Assembly: GCF_003286915.1 (NCBI RefSeq)
Contig: NZ_QMFY01000008.1
Span: 1-64,000 of the forward strand
DNA from: Pseudochryseolinea flava
Lineage (GTDB): Bacteria > Bacteroidota > Bacteroidia > Cytophagales > Cyclobacteriaceae
DNA length: 64,000 nucleotides
Direction: 5' to 3'
The notes under the pieces were generated by a model. It was not told the origin of the DNA and did not search any database. It saw only the letters and a list, made by a program, of their open reading frames with translations. Made by a program: the position numbers and the translations under genes. Each line of letters starts with the position of its first letter. Within the stretch, counting starts at the first letter, position 1. This document shows positions 57,903 through 64,000 of this stretch, in pieces.

Positions 57903-58850
57903 ATGAGAACAACGACTTTTCTTACAGGTGCTATTGTCTTCTGCGCATGTACACTCTTTGCGCAAACAAAAAAAACGAATTCACTTCAAGCTAATCCGCA
58001 AGCGGTAAATTTTATCGTCATGGGCGATTGGGGGCGAAATGGTGAAGATCATCAGAAGCCAGTAGCAGCCCAGATGGGAAAGGTTGCTGCTGAAGCGAGT
58101 GTTGACTTCATTGTTGCGACGGGTGATAATTTTTATCCACTGGGCGTGATTAGTGAATTCGATCCGCATTGGAAATATTCTTATGAAGATATTTATACGG
58201 CGTTCTCATTGCAATGGGACTGGCATCCGGTGCTGGGTAATCACGATTATGGTGCAAATCCAGAGGCACAAGTGAACTACTCTAAGATCAGCAGACGATG
58301 GCAAATGCCTGCACGCTATTACAGCAAGAAGTTTGCAATCCAAGGTGATACGACGCAACAAATTCTGATTGCTTTTATCGATACAACACCGCTTATCAAA
58401 AGTTATTATAGCGGCAACGGTCACCATGTTCACGATCAAGATAGTACGGCGCAAAAACAATGGATCGAAAAAACACTAGCAGATCCGTCGCCGAACATCA
58501 AATGGAAATTTGTTGTTGGGCATCATCCCATGTATACAGGCGGTGGGAGAACGGATAGTAAAGACACCAAGTCTATTCGACGTGTACTCCAACCGTTGTT
58601 AGTGAAGTATTCTGTCGATGCCTACCTCGCTGGTCATGAACATAGCCTTCAACATATGCAGGTAGGTGATGTTGATCATTTTGTTTCAGGAGCGGCCTCG
58701 GAAAGAACACCCGTGAAGATGTTACCCATCAGTAAATATTCTGCCTCCGAATATGGATTTATGTTATTCTCGATACTACCCGACAAAGCGCTCGTGCAAG
58801 TAATCGATCACGAAGGAAAAATTATCTATCGAACCGAATTGTTGAAATAG
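57903..58850 (+). CDS. Secreted purple acid phosphatase-like metallophosphoesterase
   Basis: 315 residues. A signal peptide (TTFLTGAIVFCACTLFAQ) is followed by the binuclear metallophosphoesterase motifs in order: FIVMGDWGRNG, VATGDNFYPLG, PVLGNHDYGANP, FVVGHHPMYTGGG, and AGHEHSLQHM. The G-D-x-G, G-D-N-x-Y, G-N-H-D and G-H-E-H set is that of tartrate-resistant (purple) acid phosphatases. It would release phosphate from organic esters in the periplasm or outside the cell. It starts 65 nt after susD, on the same strand, and fits a phosphate-scavenging role for the locus. Confidence 0.94.
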   Translation: MRTTTFLTGAIVFCACTLFAQTKKTNSLQANPQAVNFIVMGDWGRNGEDHQKPVAAQMGKVAAEASVDFIVATGDNFYPLGVISEFDPHWKYSYEDIYTAFSLQWDWHPVLGNHDYGANPEAQVNYSKISRRWQMPARYYSKKFAIQGDTTQQILIAFIDTTPLIKSYYSGNGHHVHDQDSTAQKQWIEKTLADPSPNIKWKFVVGHHPMYTGGGRTDSKDTKSIRRVLQPLLVKYSVDAYLAGHEHSLQHMQVGDVDHFVSGAASERTPVKMLPISKYSASEYGFMLFSILPDKALVQVIDHEGKIIYRTELLK

Positions 58851-58862
58851 CGATGCGACACC

Positions 58863-58880
58863 GTTAACAAAAAATATAAA
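58863..58880 (+). promoter_or_regulatory. Weak Pho-box-like sequence
   Basis: GTTAACA-AAAA-AATATAA is a partial match to the two other GTTAACA-AAAC sites and sits directly before the lipoprotein gene at 58890. Low confidence, as the second half-site is poor. Confidence 0.25.
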
Positions 58881-58889
58881 AGACCTCCT

Positions 58890-59915
58890 ATGAAAGAATC
58901 AAGTAAAAAATGTGCTGGGATACTCGGCGCAGTGCTTCTTGCGGCAGTTGTATTGACCGGATGCCAGGACGAAGAATTTGTTCAGCCTACCAAAAGGGAA
59001 GCGCTTGTGCAAAATGAAGACGCGAATAAACGCGTGAATACCTTCGAAGAAGAACTCGTATTACGTTGGGCTCCCGTGCACCTGCAGGACACTGATGTAA
59101 CAGGTTCTCATGGTATCAATGGTAAGGCGGATTATCTTTCGGCTGTCAACTACGACGGCGATTGGAATGCGACTAACAATTGGAATAACCTTTCATCTTT
59201 CGCGGCCACAGGACATTGCTATTATTCAGTAGTAGAAACGACTACACATTGGTTTATCGTGTATGCGTTCTTTCATCCGCGTGATTGGACCGACAATGTT
59301 TTTCTCTACAATATTGATGAACACGAAAATGATCTAGAAGGCTATCTTTCGATTGTTAAGAAAGATGGCTCGGCACACGGCGCGCTCCAGGGAATTGTCA
59401 CCGTTGCGCATTCTGATTTCTTTTCGTTCGTGCCATCGGGAAGTCCACTGCAAGCTAATCAAGAAGATATTGATGGAACCTTGTCGTTTGAAACATATCA
59501 TGGCCAACCACATCCAGTAACAGCACAAGAGGCGAAGGGACATGGATTGAAGGCTAATCCATATTATAAGATTAACGGTGACGGCTTGAAGTATTTGCCG
59601 TCGTTGGATTTTACAGCTGAAGCACCCGCGAATGCAGATGATCGTGATGTGAAGTATAAATTGGTGAACATCTTTGAAGCCAACGGATTATGGGACCAAC
59701 GTTTTAATACGGAGTTGTTTAGTAGTGCGGCGGGTGGATTCAAAAGTAGCTATGGCAATGGCGGCGCAAATGCACCTTGGGCGTGGGATGATGGTAACGA
59801 TGTTCCGGGTAAAGGCGAGCTTGCAACAGACCCAGCTAAATTAGTAAACAGCTATTTCAAGAATTTGGGTACCTTCAGCCTGATCTATACAAAAAATAAA
59901 TACAAAGGAATCTAA
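58890..59915 (+). CDS. Lipoprotein of unknown function (VPS62-like pattern)
   Basis: 341 residues. The signal peptide ends L-T-G-C-Q (lipobox). The mature domain has an ordered pattern, LRWAPVHLQDTD, ADYLSAVNYDGDWNATNNWN, YYSVVETTTHWFIVYAFFHP, RDWTDNVFLYNIDEHENDLE. It also has several Asp/His/Glu residues that could bind a metal and resembles VPS62-like secreted domains found in fungi and bacteria. There is no recognised catalytic set. It lies between the acid phosphatase and the PI-PLC-like gene on the same strand, so it probably belongs to the same uptake locus. Confidence 0.6.
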   Translation: MKESSKKCAGILGAVLLAAVVLTGCQDEEFVQPTKREALVQNEDANKRVNTFEEELVLRWAPVHLQDTDVTGSHGINGKADYLSAVNYDGDWNATNNWNNLSSFAATGHCYYSVVETTTHWFIVYAFFHPRDWTDNVFLYNIDEHENDLEGYLSIVKKDGSAHGALQGIVTVAHSDFFSFVPSGSPLQANQEDIDGTLSFETYHGQPHPVTAQEAKGHGLKANPYYKINGDGLKYLPSLDFTAEAPANADDRDVKYKLVNIFEANGLWDQRFNTELFSSAAGGFKSSYGNGGANAPWAWDDGNDVPGKGELATDPAKLVNSYFKNLGTFSLIYTKNKYKGI

Positions 59916-60017
59916 GATATGATAGGCTGTTCTTTCACGCTGGGGAGTTTGAGTAATGCGGTGTTTCAAATTTCGTAAGCATGTCAGAACAGTCTTTACC
60001 ATTCAGACGTTTTAAGA

Positions 60018-60794
60018 ATGATGATCAAAATTACCATCAGCCTTGTTGCGTGTATACTATCCGTTGTGTGCTACGGACAAAAGGTTTACACCAGCTATTC
60101 TGTATTGTCGCACAACGACTATGAACAGGCAGTACCGTTTAGCAACGCATATGAGCATCGGGTGGGCTTTATTGAGGCTGATGTATTCCTAGAAGCGGGA
60201 ACATTGGTTGTTGCACATAGCCATGATCAGATTGATATTCAAAAAACATTGACGGCCATGTATCTCGACCCTCTGGCCGAGAAGACTGCGGTGAATAATA
60301 AAAGTGCATATCCCGATCATGAGAAAGTGCTCACGTTAATGATCGATCTTAAATCCGAAGGTGTTTCAACGCTAACCACGCTGGTAAATATTCTTAAGAA
60401 CTATCCTTCACTCACGAGCTGCAAAACACTCAAAATCGTTATTAGCGGAAATGTTCCTTCCATGGCGCTTTGGAACACTTTTCCGGATTACATTTATTTT
60501 GATGGTCGACCTTATCATTCCTACTCAAAGGACAATCTTCAACGAATAGCTTTTATCAGCGACGACTTCAAACGTTACACGTCGTGGCGAGGTATCGGTG
60601 AACCGAATAAGGAAGATGTTTTGAAAATAAAAGAAGTGCTTTCGAAATGCAATCAACAGATGAAGCCATTTCGTTTCTGGGGTGTACCGGATACGGTGAA
60701 AGCATGGTCATTTTTGACCGATATGCGCGTCGATATTATTGGTACTGACCATGTAACTCAGTTAGTTGATCACCTGAATAAAACGCAGGAATAG
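60018..60794 (+). CDS. Secreted PI-PLC/GDPD-like phosphodiesterase
   Basis: 258 residues. The signal peptide MIKITISLVACILSVVCYGQ precedes a TIM-barrel phosphodiesterase. Its first catalytic block reads SVLSHNDYEQAVPFSNAYEH, then GFIEADVFLEAGTLVVAHSH with the E-x-D-V metal site and the second His, and later VLTLMIDLKSEG. This is the set of PI-PLC-like (AIM6-type) and glycerophosphodiester phosphodiesterases. It would hydrolyse phosphodiesters such as glycerophosphodiesters or inositol phosphates, giving monoesters for the acid phosphatase encoded 2 kb upstream. Confidence 0.85.
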   Translation: MMIKITISLVACILSVVCYGQKVYTSYSVLSHNDYEQAVPFSNAYEHRVGFIEADVFLEAGTLVVAHSHDQIDIQKTLTAMYLDPLAEKTAVNNKSAYPDHEKVLTLMIDLKSEGVSTLTTLVNILKNYPSLTSCKTLKIVISGNVPSMALWNTFPDYIYFDGRPYHSYSKDNLQRIAFISDDFKRYTSWRGIGEPNKEDVLKIKEVLSKCNQQMKPFRFWGVPDTVKAWSFLTDMRVDIIGTDHVTQLVDHLNKTQE

Positions 60795-60937
60795 GCGTCT
60801 AGGCCATCCGTTATAAGTGCCGCAATGGTTACGCGCTGGCATTTTCAGACCTTTTTATCTATATTTTGGATAATCCTTTTTCCAACATCGACGTTGTGTT
60901 GATGGGAAATAGGCGTTAAGGTCATCTTTATGCACTT

Positions 60938-62536
60938 ATGTCGGTCAATTATCAGTTGATATTTGAATCCCTTCCTGGGATGTATTACGTCCTTCTTCCT
61001 AATTTCACCATTGCCGCGGTGAGTGATGTTTTCCTGCGCTCAACCATGACCACACGCGAGATGCTCATTGGTAAAGCGCTCTTCGATATCTTTCCGGAGA
61101 ACCCTGAGGAAACGGCGGCTAGGGGAGAGGCGAGTATGCGGATGTCGCTCCAATACGTACTCGATCATAAGATTACCCACACGATGGCGATCGTCAAGTA
61201 TGATATTCGAACACCTGATGGCAAATACGATGAGCGCTATTGGAGCCCTGTGAATCATCCGGTGTTAGACGCGCACGGTAGCGTCGCGTATATTATTCAC
61301 CAGGTAAAAGATGTTACCGAGCTCATGCGTAAGCAAACCAAAGAAGAGCGGGCTTACCAATTGAAAGAGATCGCTACCGAATACGAAGCTGAACTTTATC
61401 AGCGTGCTCAAGAAATTGAGAAGATCAACAGCAGCTTGATCAACGAAGTGGCAGAACGTAAACTTGCAGAAGAGAAAGCGAGAGCAACACAAACCTTGTT
61501 ACAAGCAACAATAGAAAGTCATAAGGATCTGTTGATTTTTTCGGTCGACCGAAATTATCGTTACCTCATTTTTAATTCTGCATTTCGAATCAGCACCTTT
61601 AATGCCTACGGAACTATTGTTGATGCTGGTTCAAGTTTGTTGGAATGTATCACCATAGAAGAAGACCGTAAGCATGCAAAAGAAAATCTCGATCGAGCAC
61701 TTGACGGCGAAAACCATGTTACCATTGAACAGTACGGAGATACGGCGAGATTCTTTTTTGAAACGCGATACACGCCAATTTTCGGCGAGCGTGATGAAGT
61801 AGTAGGCGTTACGGTTCAATCAGCAAACATTACAGATCGTAAGCGTGCCGAGGAGCAGATCCAAATGTTGAACCACGAGCTCGAATCATTTACGTACTCC
61901 GTTGCACACGATTTACGAGCTCCCTTGCGTGCCATCGATGGATATGCGGGTATGTTTAAGGAAGGATTTGGTGCGACTATTAATGCAGAGGGACATCGGT
62001 TGTTGGATGTCATTATGAAGAATGCCAAACGCATGGGAAAACTCATAGATGATCTTTTAGACTTTTCGCGTGTGGGCAAGCTAGTGGCGCGCCAGCAAGT
62101 TGTCGATATGAATAGCCTCGTCGCCATGGTTATTGCCGAGCAGTTTGATCACGTGAAGGACAAAGTGAAGTTTACGATTTCTACATTAGACGAAGCGAAA
62201 TGCGACAGTAACCTAATGAAGCAAGTGCTGGCCAATCTTTTGTCGAATGCCGTGAAGTACTCCCAGCATGAAAAGCATCCTGAAGTTACAATGGGATCAA
62301 CGAGGGGTATGTCGGAGGTGGTTTTCTTTGTAAAAGATAACGGCGTTGGCTTTGATATGAATTATGTCGATAAACTTTTTGGCGTCTTTCAGCGCCTTCA
62401 CAAAGCAAACGAGTTTGAAGGTACCGGCGTGGGACTTGCTATTGTGCATCGAATCATAGTCAAACACGGAGGTCGCGTGTGGGCTGAAAGTGAAATTGGC
62501 AAGGGGGCTACATTCTTTTTTAGTCTGCCACTATGA
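60938..62536 (+). CDS. PAS-PAS sensor histidine kinase, soluble
   Basis: 532 residues with no transmembrane helix. PAS 1 (about 1-130: YQLIFESLPGMYYVLLPNFT ... VKDVTELMRKQT) is followed by a coiled coil (YQLKEIATEYEAELYQRAQE) and PAS 2 (about 180-300: LLIFSVDRNYRYLIFNSAFR ... VQSANITDRKRAEEQ). A HisKA domain has ESFTYSVAHDLRAPLRAIDG, and a HATPase domain has NLLSNAVKYSQ, VKDNGVGFDMNYVDKLFGVF and GTGVGLAIVHR. It is of the phytochrome-like Cph1 class. No response regulator is adjacent. The hybrid kinase at 62695 may be part of the same relay. Confidence 0.94.
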   Translation: MSVNYQLIFESLPGMYYVLLPNFTIAAVSDVFLRSTMTTREMLIGKALFDIFPENPEETAARGEASMRMSLQYVLDHKITHTMAIVKYDIRTPDGKYDERYWSPVNHPVLDAHGSVAYIIHQVKDVTELMRKQTKEERAYQLKEIATEYEAELYQRAQEIEKINSSLINEVAERKLAEEKARATQTLLQATIESHKDLLIFSVDRNYRYLIFNSAFRISTFNAYGTIVDAGSSLLECITIEEDRKHAKENLDRALDGENHVTIEQYGDTARFFFETRYTPIFGERDEVVGVTVQSANITDRKRAEEQIQMLNHELESFTYSVAHDLRAPLRAIDGYAGMFKEGFGATINAEGHRLLDVIMKNAKRMGKLIDDLLDFSRVGKLVARQQVVDMNSLVAMVIAEQFDHVKDKVKFTISTLDEAKCDSNLMKQVLANLLSNAVKYSQHEKHPEVTMGSTRGMSEVVFFVKDNGVGFDMNYVDKLFGVFQRLHKANEFEGTGVGLAIVHRIIVKHGGRVWAESEIGKGATFFFSLPL

Positions 62537-62694
62537 GCCGCATGTAGTTTGTTTTAAATCTTTTTTAAGTTTTTTTGCCCTGTAAAATTTAATGCCAGTC
62601 GCTTGATCCAGTTTTTTCACTGATATTAGAACGTTTTGCGGGAACCTTACCGTGAGCCCATGTAACCAAACGTGGGTTTGAAAGCATCGGCCAA

Positions 62695-63930
62695 ATGATA
62701 CTTATCGTAGACGACAATCAAGAGAATATTTTTTCGCTTAAGACTTTGCTAAGCTTACATCAATTTGATGTCGACACGGCGAGTTCAGGGGAAGAAGCGC
62801 TTAAAAAGATTTTGTTGCGTTCTTATGAGTTGATCATCCTAGATGTGCAAATGCCGGAGATGGATGGCTTTGAAGTAGCTGAGGCAATTTCTGGTTATAG
62901 TAAGTCGAAGGATATTCCGATTATATTTTTATCCGCAGTTAACACCCACAAGAAATTTATCACAAAAGGATATGCTTCAGGCGCGATTGACTATGTCACA
63001 AAACCTTTCGATCCTGATATCCTGCTGATGAAGATCAAAACGTTCTACCGGTTATCAGAGCAGACGATTAAGCTGAATGCGCTCGAAAAAAGTTTGCGTG
63101 AGGAGATTGAACTTCGTAAAAAAGCAGAAGCAATCTTGGAAAAGAAAGTTGAAGAAAGAACACGAGAGCTAAAGCGAACAAATCAGCGCCTCGAGCAAAG
63201 TAACCTTGAGTTGCAGCAGTTTGCTTATGTGGCGTCGCACGACCTGCAGGAACCGCTTCGAAAGATTCAAACCTTCAGTAACATGGCCTTGGAACGTCAT
63301 CTGGACGATCAAGGGAAAATCAAATTGTACCTCGATAAGATATACAACTCTGCGAAAAGGTTACGCGGTTTAGTAACGGACCTCTTAAATTATTCGCGCA
63401 TCAATGCCGAAGAGATTTTTGTCAACACCAACCTCAATCAACTGTTGAACGACGTACTCTCCGATTTGGAATATCCGTATGGAAATGATAACCCTATTGT
63501 TCGGGCTAACGATATTCCGGCCATAGAAGTTATACCTTCTCAAATGCGACAGGTATTCCAAAACTTGTTGGCTAATTCGTTTAAGTTTTCCAAGCTGGGG
63601 CAGCAGTGTGAGGTAGACATAGAAGCAAAGATTGTAGAATCTAAATCGTTCGATGCGCCCGCTAGTGCCCTTGGAGAATATTGCAGAATTGTGATCCGCG
63701 ATAATGGAATTGGATTTAGTGATGAATACAACCATAAGATATTTGAAATTTTTCAACGGTTGAATACGCGCGAATCGTACGCAGGTACAGGTATAGGATT
63801 GGCGATCGTGAAGAAAGTCGTCGATCGTCATGAAGGTATAATCGCCGCTGAAGGGAAAGAGGGGAGTGGGGCAACGTTCACGATTGTCCTGCCATTAAAG
63901 CATCATGTTAATGTTCCAGTTTCAAGTTAA
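62695..63930 (+). CDS. Receiver-histidine kinase hybrid (REC-HisKA-HATPase)
   Basis: 411 residues. An N-terminal receiver is fully equipped: VDDNQEN, phospho-acceptor Asp in ELIILDVQMPEMDGFEV, Ser in FLSAVN and Lys in VTKPFD. A coiled coil (KKAEAILEKKVEERTRELKR) leads to HisKA (LQQFAYVASHDLQEPLRKIQ) and HATPase (FQNLLANSFKFSKLG, IRDNGIGFSDEYNHKIFEIF, GTGIGLAIVKK). A receiver in front of the kinase suggests it is itself switched by a phosphotransfer from another kinase such as the one directly upstream. It has no membrane helix. Confidence 0.94.
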   Translation: MILIVDDNQENIFSLKTLLSLHQFDVDTASSGEEALKKILLRSYELIILDVQMPEMDGFEVAEAISGYSKSKDIPIIFLSAVNTHKKFITKGYASGAIDYVTKPFDPDILLMKIKTFYRLSEQTIKLNALEKSLREEIELRKKAEAILEKKVEERTRELKRTNQRLEQSNLELQQFAYVASHDLQEPLRKIQTFSNMALERHLDDQGKIKLYLDKIYNSAKRLRGLVTDLLNYSRINAEEIFVNTNLNQLLNDVLSDLEYPYGNDNPIVRANDIPAIEVIPSQMRQVFQNLLANSFKFSKLGQQCEVDIEAKIVESKSFDAPASALGEYCRIVIRDNGIGFSDEYNHKIFEIFQRLNTRESYAGTGIGLAIVKKVVDRHEGIIAAEGKEGSGATFTIVLPLKHHVNVPVSS

Positions 63931-63947
63931 TTCACGCTGTTTAGATC

Positions 63948-64000
63948 ATGGGGAGTAATGTAAAAAGGAATTTGATGATTGGTTTCGGTGCGTCGTTGAT
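63948..64000 (+). CDS. N-terminus of a further sensor kinase, cut by the window end
   Basis: The open frame from ATG 63948 reads MGSNVKRNLMIGFGASL. The pattern V-K-R-N-L-x-I-G-F-G-x-S-L is the usual N-terminus of CHASE3-domain histidine kinases of Bacteroidota (short basic start leading into TM1). Only 17 residues are visible, so the kinase call is inference. Confidence 0.45.
   Translation, partial: MGSNVKRNLMIGFGASL

Overview
The window looks like a chromosomal segment of a free-living Bacteroidota bacterium, most likely Cytophagales. The evidence is a SusC/SusD pair, DUF4270-Kelch and DUF2490 genes, several LytTR/LytS two-component pairs, Bacteroidota-type promoters (TTTG-N19-TAnnTTTG), many Bacteroidota-style lipoproteins and moderate GC. 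There is no rRNA, no CRISPR array and no complete insertion sequence. One tRNA gene (Arg, anticodon ACG) is present.

Layout. (1) 1-3350 is accessory DNA: the 3' end of an IS110-family transposase, two structured non-coding palindromes, and a run of three leftward genes (secreted TIMP-like protein, LRR-like protein, lipoprotein). Each of these genes is enclosed by its own 18-nt inverted repeat and they are separated by large imperfect palindromes. This is the architecture of integron gene cassettes with attC sites, without an integrase in view. (2) 3349-9380 is housekeeping: asnS, rpoN, a PAP2-like membrane protein, an enoyl-CoA hydratase, an outer-membrane barrel and tRNA-Arg with a partial duplicate of its 3' end. 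(3) 9668-19390 holds AraC, peroxiredoxin, DUF72, MscS, a GAF-PAS protein, a hydrolase, and two decayed genes (a GT4 glycosyltransferase and an AMP-binding remnant). (4) 19549-31005 holds a TPR-LytS/LytTR pair, a CGNR regulator with palindromic operators, AraC, an epoxide hydrolase, an EF-hand lipoprotein, an OmpR/CzcS-type system and a receiver that lacks its phospho-acceptor. (5) 31178-36100 holds small stress or envelope genes, including two proteins shorter than 60 residues, and a second receiver without the Asp. (6) 36495-43936 holds a FucP-type sugar transporter, three molybdenum-flavoured genes (ModE-like regulator, Moco-domain protein, ModF/PhrA-like ATPase), VOC, GH43, a Cys/His peptidase-like protein and an esterase lipoprotein. 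(7) 44019-52790 holds an outer-membrane protein, DUF4270-Kelch, a 150-bp MITE-like element with perfect 10-bp target duplications, a LytTR/LytS pair, DUF3347 and a GH13 amylase. (8) 53020-60794 holds SusC/SusD followed by an acid phosphatase, an unknown lipoprotein and a PI-PLC/GDPD-like phosphodiesterase. A Pho-box-like site precedes susC, so this is better read as a phosphoester-scavenging locus than a glycan locus. (9) 60938-64000 holds three consecutive sensor kinases, the last one cut by the window end.

A window-wide oddity is a family of short degenerate 'word' repeats in intergenic DNA. Each locus uses its own 7-12-nt words, and several arrays run into the start or stop codon of the neighbouring gene.

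All calls rest on reading translations, motifs and repeats by eye. No database search was run.
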